DNA of 64,000 nucleotides from Streptomyces cinnamoneus (lineage in GTDB: Bacteria > Actinomycetota > Actinomycetes > Streptomycetales > Streptomycetaceae): contig NZ_PKFQ01000001.1 of NCBI RefSeq assembly GCF_002939475.1, positions 5,825,001 through 5,889,000 of the forward strand. The letters run 5' to 3'. This document shows positions 17,174 to 25,318 of this stretch, piece after piece. Every line of letters begins with the position of its first letter. The first letter of the stretch is position 1. A model generated the notes under the pieces. That model was not told the origin of the DNA. It made no database searches and was given only the letters and a program-made list of their open reading frames with translations. The position numbers and the translations under genes are program-made.

Positions 17174-18696
17174 CACAGGGCTCCCGCGGGGTTGGGACGG
17201 CCGGTGGCCTCCGTGGTGCGGCGGCCCGGCTCGAAGCGTTCGATCGCCTGGACAGCCTCCAGCGCGGACTCGATCGCGCCCTCGATCCAGGCGGGTGCCT
17301 TCGAGCAGTGCTCGCCCGCGAAGAACAGCCGGCCCACCGGCCGGGCGGCGCGCAGGCGCTCCTCCTCGCACTCCGCGGCGTTCTTGCCCCAGCGCGTGGT
17401 GCAGCCGCCGGTCCAGGGGTGGTGGCCCCAGGCCATGCTGACCACGTCCAGCACCATGCCGGGCGAGAGCAGTTCGGGATGGACCACGCTGAGCTCGTCG
17501 AGCACGAGGCGGTGACGCCGGCGGGCCGACATCCGGCCCAGCCGGGCCGCCTCGTCGCCGATGGTGTAGCTGGCCAGCAGCGCGGCGCCGCGTCCGGGCT
17601 CCCCGTCGGGGGCCGGGTAGTAGGTCTGGCGGATGCGTCCCCCGGTGAACGAGGCCCCGCCCTGGATGCCGCTCTCCCGCCAGAACGGCGTCCGGCACAG
17701 CACGGCCACCTTCGTCGCCGGGCAGTAGACCACGTCGCGCAGCACGGCCCGCTTGTCGCGGTCGAACCCGTTCAGGCGCATGCGCCGCATGGCAGGGAAG
17801 GGCACGGTGCAGACGACGAAGTCCGCGCGCCGGACGGTCGTGCGGGAGCCGGCGCGGACGTGCGCGACGACGTGGTCGCCCTGCACGTCGAGGCCCGTGA
17901 CCCGGCGGCCGCAGGTCACCGGCCCCCGGATCCTCCCGGCCAGACGGTCGGTCAGCTGGTCCATCCCGCCGTGCAGGCGCAGCAGGTCGGGGCTGGTCTC
18001 GGTGAGGATGTCGTCGAGGAAGCTGTTCAGCCGGGCGCTGCAGCCGGCGCGCAGCTCAGGGTGTGCCGCGAAGAGCGAGTGCAGGTCCACCCGGTCCCGG
18101 GCCGGACCGCGCAGATGACCGGTCAGGTCGACGCGGGCGACCATGTCGAGCAGCCGGCCGCTGAGGTCCCCGCGGAGCGCCTCGCGCAGGTCGGGTGGCG
18201 CGATGGCGTCGACGATGGCCGTCAGCCACGCCCCGAAGGCGACCGTGGCGTCGTCGTGGTGGTGCCCGGGGCGGTGTCGTTCCAGCTCGTGCCGGAAGTC
18301 ACGGCCGAGCGTGCGGGCCGCGTCCCGGATGCGGACGAAGCCGCGGTCGGTGTGGAGGAAGGCGTTCTCCTCCGACAGGAGGGTGCTGAACGCGCGGAGT
18401 TTTCCGTCGAGTCCCATCCGCCGAATGTATTCGAGGGTGTGGGCGTGGTGGGACGGAATGCGCATGGCGCCGAGTTCCACGGTCGGCCCCCCGGGGCGCT
18501 GCCCGAACCGGTGGGTGTGGATGCGCCCACCGATGCGGGTGTTGCCTTCCAGGACCTCGACGTCGAATCCGCGCCGCTCAAGCTCGTACGCGGCGACGAG
18601 ACCGGAAACCCCGGCGCCTATGACGAGGACGCGCCGACCGCGCCGTTCGAGGTTTTCGAAGGTGTGGACATGCCAAGAAGCTGAGGCATCGGACAT
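17173..18696 (-). CDS. rebO: FAD-dependent L-amino acid (L-Trp) oxidase, RebO/StaO/VioA family
   Basis: The 507-residue flavin amine oxidase has the dinucleotide-binding GAGVSG (27-32), RIGGRI, the substrate-carboxylate Arg context ELGAMRIP (Arg79) and the C-terminal FAD signature FFAGEHCSKAPAWIEG (from residue 458). RebO, StaO and VioA oxidise L-Trp to indole-3-pyruvate imine, the first step of bisindole biosynthesis. It is the first gene of the operon and starts with ATG after GGGGGGAAGCTTCA, a strong ribosome-binding site. Whether it prefers halogenated Trp is unknown; no halogenase is in the window. No TTA codon was seen in any of the four operon genes. Confidence 0.92.
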   Translation of the reverse strand: MSDASASWHVHTFENLERRGRRVLVIGAGVSGLVAAYELERRGFDVEVLEGNTRIGGRIHTHRFGQRPGGPTVELGAMRIPSHHAHTLEYIRRMGLDGKLRAFSTLLSEENAFLHTDRGFVRIRDAARTLGRDFRHELERHRPGHHHDDATVAFGAWLTAIVDAIAPPDLREALRGDLSGRLLDMVARVDLTGHLRGPARDRVDLHSLFAAHPELRAGCSARLNSFLDDILTETSPDLLRLHGGMDQLTDRLAGRIRGPVTCGRRVTGLDVQGDHVVAHVRAGSRTTVRRADFVVCTVPFPAMRRMRLNGFDRDKRAVLRDVVYCPATKVAVLCRTPFWRESGIQGGASFTGGRIRQTYYPAPDGEPGRGAALLASYTIGDEAARLGRMSARRRHRLVLDELSVVHPELLSPGMVLDVVSMAWGHHPWTGGCTTRWGKNAAECEEERLRAARPVGRLFFAGEHCSKAPAWIEGAIESALEAVQAIERFEPGRRTTEATGRPNPAGAL

Positions 18697-19147
18697 TGAA
18701 GCTTCCCCCCGTAAATGCCTTGCTATTCCCCTTTGAGCCTACACAGAGATTTCATATACCCCGGGCTGTGACAATGGTGTTTCAGGACACCCTCAAACCC
18801 GCAACGGAATTTTCCGCGCCGCGTCGACAAACGGTTAGACGGCATACGCATAAAAGCGGTCTGCGATCATCCGGATATTCGGAAGGGAATGCGCCGAATA
18901 GGCCCGCGCGCTGCTCGCCGGCGCCCGGCGGCCCCGGCCGGCGGCCCACCGCGTGAGGGGGTGTCACCAACATGCCCGACGCCGTCCCGCCACCGGTCCG
19001 TACTCCATCCGAAGTACGAAAAAGCCCGTACTCAAGTACGACGACGGGGCCTTCGGAAAGAGGCATCGTTGGAGGTATGGAGCATGAGGGGACGGACCAC
19101 AGAGACATGCGCAGACACGGGGGCGCTACGGACCGCAGAGGCAGGCC
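18697..19147. promoter_or_regulatory. Divergent intergenic region of the indolocarbazole operon
   Basis: This 451-bp gap separates the minus-strand operon from the plus-strand transporter. Its left 200 bp are visibly richer in A and T than the surroundings (for example CAGAGATTTCATATACC). The right half has two inverted repeats sharing CGTACT/AGTACG arms: one at 18999-19018 with an 8-nt spacer and one at 19027-19040 with a 2-nt spacer. I see no gene here. Promoters in both directions are expected, but I could not fix their boxes. Confidence 0.6.
18999..19040. promoter_or_regulatory. Two CGTACT/AGTACG inverted repeats, putative operator pair
   Basis: CGTACT-N8-AGTACG (18999-19018) and CGTACT-CA-AGTACG (19027-19040) share identical 6-bp arms, with centres 25 bp apart. 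No T tract follows, so a terminator is unlikely. They lie about 110-150 bp before the transporter GTG and could serve either divergent unit. Confidence 0.5.
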
Positions 19148-20152
19148 GTGAGCGCGCTCGTCCTGTCGGTCCTGCTCTGCCTGGTCTCCTCCGTCTGCTA
19201 CGCGGGCGCGGCCATCGTCCAGGAGCGCGTCGCCGCGACGAACACCTCGGGGACCTACGGGACGTTGCGCCGCCCCGGCTGGTGGGGCGCCGTGGCGCTC
19301 ACCGGGCTCGGCGCGGGGCTGCACGTGGTGGCGCTGGCGTACGGACCGCTGAGCCTGGTGCAGCCGCTGGGGGCGCTGACGATCGTCTTCGCGCTGCCCA
19401 TGGCGGCGCTGTGCGTGCGCCGGCCCGTCGGCGCGGCGGGCTGGCGCGGCGCGCTGCTGGCCACGGCGGGGCTCGCCGGGCTGCTCTCGCTGACCGGGCC
19501 GCCGCACGCCGAGTCCCTCGCGCGCGCCGAGCGGGCCGTGCTCGCGGCGGTGGTGCTGGGCGGGGTCGCCGTGCTGGCGCTCGCCGCGCGCTGGGTGCGC
19601 GCGCCCGTGGTGCGCGGCGTGGTGCTGGCCACGGCGGCCGGCGCGGCCTTCGGCATGGCCTCGGTGTTCACCAAGGCCGTGGCCGAGGACTGGATCGCCC
19701 GTGACGCGGGCCTGGTCGCCCAGGTGCCGAGCCTGGTGGCCATAGCCCTGCTCGCCCCGGCCGGCATGCTGCTCTCCCAGGCCTCCTACCGCGGCGCGGG
19801 CCTGACCGCGCCCCTCGCGACCGTGACGGTCGTCAATCCCGTGGTGGCCGCCGGCGTCGGGATCGTCGCCCTCGGCGAGGGTTTCCGGTTCGGGCTGGTG
19901 GGCGGCCTGCTGGCCGCCGGCGCCGGCGCGGTCGCCGCGGTGGGCGTCGTCGCCCTGACGCTCCAGGGGGCGGAAGGTCCCCCGGGCGAGGAGGGCGTGG
20001 GCGAGGGCGACGAGGACGAGCCGGAGGACGTTCCTCCTGCGCCCCCCGCTGTACCGGTGCCCGCCATGAACGTCGTACGCGGACCGATGCTTCCGGGCGC
20101 GCGGTCGGACAGTTGCCTGGTGCCCGTCCGCTCGGGGACGAAGCAGCGCTGA
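19148..20152 (+). CDS. DMT superfamily transporter (EamA-like)
   Basis: The 334-residue protein has nine to ten hydrophobic helices in two repeats. It starts with VLSVLLCLVSSVCYAGAAIVQ and has the typical YGPLSLVQPLGALTIVFALP in the first repeat and LTAPLATVTVVNPVVAAGVG in the second, as in drug/metabolite transporters. A hydrophilic C-terminal tail of about 60 residues, with an acidic run and prolines, is probably cytoplasmic. Its GTG lies after GCAGAGGCAGGCC. The substrate is unknown. It diverges from the indolocarbazole operon and might belong to it as an exporter, but such transporters are common in these genomes. Confidence 0.8.
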   Translation: MSALVLSVLLCLVSSVCYAGAAIVQERVAATNTSGTYGTLRRPGWWGAVALTGLGAGLHVVALAYGPLSLVQPLGALTIVFALPMAALCVRRPVGAAGWRGALLATAGLAGLLSLTGPPHAESLARAERAVLAAVVLGGVAVLALAARWVRAPVVRGVVLATAAGAAFGMASVFTKAVAEDWIARDAGLVAQVPSLVAIALLAPAGMLLSQASYRGAGLTAPLATVTVVNPVVAAGVGIVALGEGFRFGLVGGLLAAGAGAVAAVGVVALTLQGAEGPPGEEGVGEGDEDEPEDVPPAPPAVPVPAMNVVRGPMLPGARSDSCLVPVRSGTKQR

Positions 20153-20389
20153 GCGCCACCTGGTCCGGACCTGGCCGGTTGTCCCCGGCCGTGCACCCTC
20201 GCGCCGCCGCCCGCCTCCTCGGCCGCCGCCTCGCGGCGCGGTCCGGGGCGGTCCGAGCGGGGCGGCTGCGTGGCCCGGCGGCACCGACGGAGCCCGGTGG
20301 GGGCGCGGCGAACACGGACGCGCCATGGCGCCCACCGGCCCCCTCGCGTCACCATGGTGACCCCGGCGCCGACCCTCCGGAGGAGCCCC

Positions 20390-20890
20390 GTGGACTTCGA
20401 CGTAGTAGTGGAGATTCCGCAAGGCAGCCGCAACAAATACGAGATGGACCACGAGACGGGGCGCATCCGGCTCGACCGGATGCTTTTCACCTCGACGCGC
20501 TACCCGGCCGACTACGGCTATATCGACGGCACGCTCGGCGCCGACGGGGAGCCGCTGGACGCCCTGGTGCTGGCCGGCGACCCCACCTTTCCCGGCACCG
20601 TCATCCGCTGCCGCGCGATCGGAATGTTCCGGATGCGCGACGAACAGGGCGAGGACGACAAGGTGTTGTGCGTGCCCTCCACCGACCCCCGGCACGAGCA
20701 CGTGCGCGACCTCAGGCATCTGCCGGAATTCGACCGGCTGGAGATCCAGCACTTCTTCGAGGTCTACAAGGAACTCGAGCCCGGGAAAAGCGTCGAGGCC
20801 GCCTGCTGGGCCGGCCGTGTGGCCGCCGAGGCCGAGATCGACGCCTCGCGCGCCCGCGCGAAGCGGGGCGGGAACGGGACATCGGGGTGA
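20390..20890 (+). CDS. ppa: Inorganic pyrophosphatase (family I)
   Basis: The 166-residue enzyme matches bacterial family I pyrophosphatases: IPQGSRNKYE, the YPADYGYIDGT segment, the signature DGEPLDALVL, with the metal-binding DxDxxD-like Asp set, and DDKVLCVP. It hydrolyses pyrophosphate to two phosphates, using Mg2+, in the cytoplasm. I chose the GTG after CCGGAGGAGCCCC, a strong ribosome-binding site; an upstream in-frame ATG would add 40 Arg-rich residues without support. The main Streptomyces ppa, as I recall it, sits beside a D-Ala-D-Ala carboxypeptidase gene. That context is absent here, so this may be a second copy. Confidence 0.92.
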   Translation: MDFDVVVEIPQGSRNKYEMDHETGRIRLDRMLFTSTRYPADYGYIDGTLGADGEPLDALVLAGDPTFPGTVIRCRAIGMFRMRDEQGEDDKVLCVPSTDPRHEHVRDLRHLPEFDRLEIQHFFEVYKELEPGKSVEAACWAGRVAAEAEIDASRARAKRGGNGTSG

Positions 20891-20922
20891 GGCCCGCGCC
20901 GTGATGCGGTAAGCAAGGGGGC

Positions 20923-22404
20923 ATGGCCACCACCGACCGGCTAGCCGGCACCGCCCCCGCCCCGACCACCGGCGCGGGACGGAGCCGTGATCTCCGTCTG
21001 GCGGCCGTCGCCCTCGCCTTCGCGGTGGTGCAACTGTGCTTCGCCGTGGCCCACATGGACCTCGGCTGGGACGAGACCGTCTACCTCTCGCAGGTCGACC
21101 CCCGCAATCCGGCCGCATTCTTCAGCGCTCCCCGGTCGCGCGGCGTCAGCTTCCTGGCCGCGCCCGTGGTCGCCCTCACGTCCTCCGTGCTCGTGTTGCG
21201 CGTGGTGCTGGTGCTGCTGTCCTCGGCCGCCCTGTACGCCGCGTTCGCGGTGTGGCGGCCGCTGCTGGGAAGGGTCCGGCCCGCGCTGGCGGCGCTGCTG
21301 TTCGCCGGACTGTGGATCACCGTGCTCAGCGGTCCGGAGGTCATGCCGAACCTCTGGGTCGCGCTGACCGCGGTCGCCGCCGCGGGCTGGTTCCTGCGGG
21401 CCCGCGCGGACGCCCCCGGCCGGCGCGGCGCACGCGCGGCCCTCGCCGCCACGCTCGCCGCCGCCACGCTCTTCCGCGCCCCCGACGGGGTCTGGCTGGC
21501 CCTGCCCATGCTGGCCGCCTGCGCGGCCGTACGGGCCTGGCGGCGGCCCGGCACGGTGGCCGCGGTCCTCGGCGGGCTCGCGCTGGGTGGCGTCCAGTGG
21601 GCGGTGGAGGCGTACGCGCGGTTCGGCGGCATCGGGCGGCGCCTGTCGGTCTCCAGTGACACCGAGGGCGGCATGGGAGCCCACCTCGGCGCCGGCCTGC
21701 GGGCCGCCCTCCGCTCCCTCAACGGCCCCCAGCTGTGCCGCCCCTGCCACGTGGCCGGCCCGTCCGTCACCCACTCCCTGTGGTGGCTGCTGCTCCCCCT
21801 CCTGGCGGCCTGCGCCCTCGCCCTGGCCGCCCGCCGTCGCGCGGACGCGGCCGCGACCTGGCTGCCCGTGGCCTGCGCCCTCGCCCTCGCCGCCCCCTAT
21901 CTGCTGCTGCTCGACTACTCGGCGCCGCGCTTCCTGCTCCCCTCGTACGCGCTGCTCGCCCTCCCCGTGGCGGGCCTGGCCGCCGACGCGGTGCGAGCGG
22001 TACGCCCCGGCCGCCCCCGGCTCGTCGTCGCCGCTCTGCTGGGCGCCGTGCTCGCCGCCCACCTCACCGTGCAGACCGAGGAGTTGCGGCTGAACACGGC
22101 GGACGCCCGCGACACCACCGTGCGCTACCGCCGGGCCGCCGACGAGCTGGGGCGTCTGGGTCTGACCGCTCCCTGCCTGGTCACCGGACCGCGCGCCCAG
22201 CCGATCGCCTACGAGGCGGGCTGCGCCTCGGCCCAGACCATGGGCAACAACCGCTCCACCACCACCGCCGGCATCGTCCGCGCCGCGCACCGGATGCCGA
22301 CGGCGCTGCTCTTCGACACCGAGGACCCCTATCTGCCGGCGTACGCCCGTGACTGGCACCCCCACCCGCTGCCGGGCACCGACTGGGTCGCCTACCTCCC
22401 CTGA
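20923..22404 (+). CDS. GT39-like polytopic membrane glycosyltransferase
   Basis: The 493-residue protein has about 10-12 transmembrane helices. Its first extracytoplasmic loop carries MDLGWDETVYLSQ, the acidic DE motif typical of GT-C enzymes such as ArnT and PMT-like polyprenol-phosphate-sugar transferases. A soluble C-terminal part of about 100 residues follows. GT-C enzymes move a sugar from a lipid carrier to protein or lipid outside the membrane. The ATG follows AAGCAAGGGGGC. It begins 32 bp after the pyrophosphatase stop, so cotranscription is possible. The acceptor is unknown and sequence similarity to characterised members is weak. Confidence 0.7.
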   Translation: MATTDRLAGTAPAPTTGAGRSRDLRLAAVALAFAVVQLCFAVAHMDLGWDETVYLSQVDPRNPAAFFSAPRSRGVSFLAAPVVALTSSVLVLRVVLVLLSSAALYAAFAVWRPLLGRVRPALAALLFAGLWITVLSGPEVMPNLWVALTAVAAAGWFLRARADAPGRRGARAALAATLAAATLFRAPDGVWLALPMLAACAAVRAWRRPGTVAAVLGGLALGGVQWAVEAYARFGGIGRRLSVSSDTEGGMGAHLGAGLRAALRSLNGPQLCRPCHVAGPSVTHSLWWLLLPLLAACALALAARRRADAAATWLPVACALALAAPYLLLLDYSAPRFLLPSYALLALPVAGLAADAVRAVRPGRPRLVVAALLGAVLAAHLTVQTEELRLNTADARDTTVRYRRAADELGRLGLTAPCLVTGPRAQPIAYEAGCASAQTMGNNRSTTTAGIVRAAHRMPTALLFDTEDPYLPAYARDWHPHPLPGTDWVAYLP

Positions 22405-22420
22405 GCCGTGCCCACTTTCC

Positions 22421-22834
22421 CTACGCCTGGCGCAGCAGAGCCGCCAGGTCGCTGTCTACGTCCAGGTGGCCGGACTCGCCTCCCGCCGGCACCGAGGTGT
22501 ACGTACGGGCGAGGAACGCCCGCAGCTCGGCGGTGTCGGTCTGGACCATGGCGACGCCCTCCAGGGCGTGGAACTCCAGCACCGTGCGGTGCGGCCCGCA
22601 CGGCCACACGCGGACGTCGCCGCCGCCGGCGGAGCGCAACAGTCCCCGCGCCAGCAGGTCCCGCGCGAACGCCCACTCCACGTCGGCGCCGTCCAGCGAG
22701 GCCGCGGGAGGGAAGGCGATGCGCACGGCGAACGGGTCTCGGCGGTCGTAGCGCAGCCGGGCGGGAACCGTGCGGGACGGCGGGGCCGACGCGATGATCC
22801 GTGCCTGGACAGCCTGTTCGATGACAGTGGACAA
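22421..22834 (-). CDS. SsgA-like sporulation/cell division protein (SALP)
   Basis: From the TTG start the protein has 137 residues, the normal SALP size. It reads STVIEQAVQARIIASAPPSR and then VPARLRYDRRDPFAVRIAFP, WAFARDLLARGL and GDVRVWPC, all family hallmarks. The opening resembles SsgD as I remember it. SALPs are actinomycete-specific proteins that guide septum placement, peptidoglycan remodelling or spore wall formation, often through SsgB and FtsZ. I chose TTG because AAGGGAG precedes it by 7 nt and similarity begins there; the frame stays open 60 codons further upstream with no such support. It diverges from the BNR-repeat gene, with a Crp-like palindrome between. Confidence 0.88.
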   Translation of the reverse strand: MSTVIEQAVQARIIASAPPSRTVPARLRYDRRDPFAVRIAFPPAASLDGADVEWAFARDLLARGLLRSAGGGDVRVWPCGPHRTVLEFHALEGVAMVQTDTAELRAFLARTYTSVPAGGESGHLDVDSDLAALLRQA

Positions 22835-23139
22835 CGCCAGCTCCCTTGCGGTTGTTTTCCGGGTGGTGCGCTTCCGTGCTCCGTGACCTCTTCCCAGGGA
22901 GAGACGGTCTATCGATTGCAGCAGTGCACATGAATCAAGCGTGACCTGCGTCACGCTCCTTGGGAAAGAAGACATTTGTGTTCTATGCCGGTGAACTCCA
23001 AGGAATCCCGCCAAGAGTGATGGACCGTTGCCATCCGCCGACCGCGTCCAGGCGTGCGGCGAGGCCCGCCGGGCGCCGGCGCACGGGGATGCGCCGCACC
23101 CATGGACGGCCGGGTACGCCTCCGCTAGCTTGCCCGCTC
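22835..23139. promoter_or_regulatory. Divergent region with a Crp-type palindrome
   Basis: This 305-bp gap between the SALP gene and the secreted propeller gene contains AGCGTGAC-CTGC-GTCACGCT at 22938-22957, a perfect inverted repeat with 8-bp arms. It contains GTG-N6-GNCAC, the binding pattern I recall for Streptomyces Crp (cAMP receptor protein). The rest has no gene or other motif that I recognise. A TAGCTT hexamer 13 bp before the BNR ATG could be a -10 box. Confidence 0.6.
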
Positions 23140-24231
23140 ATGAGACGCAGGATCTGCACGTTACCGGTGGGGCTCGGGGCGGCGGCGCTCGCGCTGAGCG
23201 GCGCACTGCCGGCGCAGGCGGCGGACCCACGCCCCCGAGAGCCCCGGCCGGCCTGGGAGACACGGACCAGCGGCAGCGACGCCCGCTTCCGCGGGCTCGC
23301 GGCGGTCAGCCGGTCCACGGCGTGGGTGGCGGGCACGAAGGGGACCGTACTGCTCACGCGCGACGGCGGCCGCCACTGGCGCGACGTCTCGCCGCCCGGG
23401 GCCGGCACCCTGGAGTTCCGGGACGTGGAGGCGTTCGACGCCTGGCACGCGGTCGTGCTGGCCATCGGCGAGGGCGACGCCTCACGCGTCCTGCGCACCG
23501 ACGACGGAGGGGCCAGCTGGACCGAGACGTTCCGCAACCCCGACCCCAGGGCCTTCTACGACTGCCTCACCTTCTTCGACCGCCGGCACGGCATCGCGGT
23601 CGGCGACCCCGTGGACGGCCGGTTCCGGGTCCTCTCGACCGGCGACGGCGGCCGCAGCTGGCACGTCCTGCCCTCCGACGGGATGCCCGCGGCGCTGCCC
23701 GGCGAGGCCGCCTTCGCCGCGAGCGGCCAGTGCGTGACCGCCGCCGGCGGACACGACGCCTGGCTCGCCACCGGCGGCGCGGCCGTCTCCCGCGTCCTGC
23801 ACTCCACGGACCGGGGCCGCACCTGGAGCGTCGCCGGCACACCCGTGCCCGCCGGCGACGCGGCGCGCGGCGTCTTCGGGCTCGCCTTCCGGGGCCGCGC
23901 CCACGGGCTGGCCGTCGGCGGCGACTACCGCGCCGGGCAGCCCTCGCCGACGGCCGCAGCCGTCAGCGGCGACGGCGGGACCAGCTGGACCGCCGCGCCC
24001 CGGCCGCCCGCCGGCTACCGCTCCGGGGTCGCCTGGCTGCCGCACAGCCGTACGACCGCCCTCGCCGTGGGGCCGACCGGCAGCGAGGTCACCACGGACG
24101 CCGGCCGCACCTGGCGCGCCTTCGACACGGGTTCCTACGACACCGTCGCCTGCGGCCCCGACGGCGGCTGCTGGGCTGCGGGGGAGAAGGGACGCACCGC
24201 CCGGCTCGCGCCGGGAGGGTCAGGAGGGTAG
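23140..24231 (+). CDS. Secreted beta-propeller (BNR/YCF48-like repeat) protein
   Basis: The 363-residue protein begins MRRRICTLPVGLGAAALALS and ends its signal region at ALPAQA|AD. Six or seven repeats with Asp-box-like cores follow: TRDGGRHWRD, TDDGGASWTE, TGDGGRSWHV, STDRGRTWSV, SGDGGTSWTA and TTDAGRTWRA. The S-x-D-x-G-x-x-W pattern forms a propeller. Such proteins bind or degrade glycans, or are structural like YCF48; no catalytic residues are evident. I chose the ATG directly before the signal peptide; 60 codons of open frame upstream are ignored. It converges with, and overlaps by 12 bp, the YciI gene. Confidence 0.85.
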   Translation: MRRRICTLPVGLGAAALALSGALPAQAADPRPREPRPAWETRTSGSDARFRGLAAVSRSTAWVAGTKGTVLLTRDGGRHWRDVSPPGAGTLEFRDVEAFDAWHAVVLAIGEGDASRVLRTDDGGASWTETFRNPDPRAFYDCLTFFDRRHGIAVGDPVDGRFRVLSTGDGGRSWHVLPSDGMPAALPGEAAFAASGQCVTAAGGHDAWLATGGAAVSRVLHSTDRGRTWSVAGTPVPAGDAARGVFGLAFRGRAHGLAVGGDYRAGQPSPTAAAVSGDGGTSWTAAPRPPAGYRSGVAWLPHSRTTALAVGPTGSEVTTDAGRTWRAFDTGSYDTVACGPDGGCWAAGEKGRTARLAPGGSGG

Positions 24232-24519
24232 CGACTGACGGTACTGGGCCAGGCCCTCGGCGGTCTTCGTCGGGATGAACTCGGTGATGGTGTACTCGCA
24301 TACGCCCGCCACGGTGAACGGGTCGCTCTGCGTGATCTCCTCGATCTTCGCCCGGTCGTCGCCGAGGGCCAGGATGATCCCGCCGTCGCGCGGCACCTTG
24401 CGGCCGGAGGCGATGAAGACGCCGGACGCGTAGTGGGCGTCCAGCCAGGCGACGTGCTCGGCGAGGGCGGCGTCGATGCGCTCGATGGGGGCGATGTACG
24501 TCAGCTCAAGTACAAACAT
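24220..24519 (-). CDS. YciI family protein
   Basis: The 99-residue protein has the YciI fold pattern: MFVLELTYIAP, then EHVAWLDAHYASGVFIASG with the conserved His-Asp pair, a PRDGG turn and QSDPFTVAGVCEYTI near the C-terminus, as in YCII-related ferredoxin-like proteins. Their molecular role is mostly unknown; some have dehydrochlorinase-like or stress-linked functions. The ATG is chosen from the family start. It is monocistronic between the propeller gene and divergent endonuclease V. Confidence 0.88.
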   Translation of the reverse strand: MFVLELTYIAPIERIDAALAEHVAWLDAHYASGVFIASGRKVPRDGGIILALGDDRAKIEEITQSDPFTVAGVCEYTITEFIPTKTAEGLAQYRQSLPS

Positions 24520-24601
24520 GATCCACAGGCTACGCCCGGGCGCGGCCTCAGGCTCGCCCGCCGCTCCCTCCCGCGCACCCGTCCCGTACGGTGGGGCGAT
24601 C

Positions 24602-25318
24602 ATGACCGACACGCCCACGCCCCCGCCCGTCACCGCCGTCCCGCCGCCCGGCTGGCCCACGACCGAAGCGGAAGCGGCCGCCGTCCAGGACCGGTTGCGC
24701 ACGCGGGTGGTGCGGGACGAGGCGGGCCCCGCGCCGGACGCGGCCCTGGTCGTGGCGGGGGTCGACGTCGCCTACGACGACGAGCGGGACGTCGTCGCGG
24801 CCGCCGCCGTCGCGCTCGACGCCGCCACCCTGACGGTCGTCGCCGAGGCGACGGCCGTCGGCCGGATCTCCTTCCCCTACGTCCCCGGCCTGCTGGCCTT
24901 CCGCGAGATCCCCGCCGCGCTGGCCGCCCTCCAGGGCCTGGCCGTCGCCCCGGACCTGGTCGTCTGCGACGGCTACGGCCTCGCCCACCCGCGCCGCTTC
25001 GGCCTGGCCAGCCACCTCGGCGTGCTCACCGGGCTGCCCACGATCGGGGTCGCCAAGAACCCCTTCACCTTCCGCCACGAAGCACCGGGCCCGCGCCGGG
25101 GCGAGTGGGCCCCGCTGCTGGACGGCACCGAGGAGGTGGGGCGCGCGCTGCGCACCCAGGAGGGCGTCAAGCCGGTCTTCGTCTCGGTCGGCCACCGGGT
25201 GAGCCTCGACCACGCCTGTGCGCACGTCCTGCGGCTGGCACCGCGCTTCCGGCAGCCGGAGACCACCCGGGCGGCGGACGCCCTGTGCCGGCGGGCCCTG
25301 CGGGCCGCCCGCCCCTAG
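24602..25318 (+). CDS. nfi: Endonuclease V (deoxyinosine 3'-endonuclease)
   Basis: The 238-residue protein matches endonuclease V: GVDVAY (Asp55), FPYVPGLLAFREIP (Glu102) and DGYGLAHPRRFGLASHLG (Asp123), giving the DEDx metal-binding set. A Pro-rich N-terminal tail of about 20 residues precedes the fold. The enzyme nicks DNA (or RNA) at the second phosphodiester 3' of inosine, starting repair of deaminated adenine. It starts at ATG and lies divergent from the YciI gene with an 82-bp gap. All key residues are present. Confidence 0.95.
   Translation: MTDTPTPPPVTAVPPPGWPTTEAEAAAVQDRLRTRVVRDEAGPAPDAALVVAGVDVAYDDERDVVAAAAVALDAATLTVVAEATAVGRISFPYVPGLLAFREIPAALAALQGLAVAPDLVVCDGYGLAHPRRFGLASHLGVLTGLPTIGVAKNPFTFRHEAPGPRRGEWAPLLDGTEEVGRALRTQEGVKPVFVSVGHRVSLDHACAHVLRLAPRFRQPETTRAADALCRRALRAARP

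Noticed and set aside
12020..17515. 1831-codon open frame on the plus strand, antisense to the D, C and P genes
   Set aside because: It is a GC-bias shadow of the minus-strand genes, with low-complexity Arg/Gly/Pro/Ala composition and no domain. The minus-strand genes have clear family motifs.
10983..18696. Violacein-type pathway as explanation of the O and D genes
   Set aside because: VioE, VioC and VioD homologues are absent; the C flavoprotein and P450 are the indolocarbazole pair instead.
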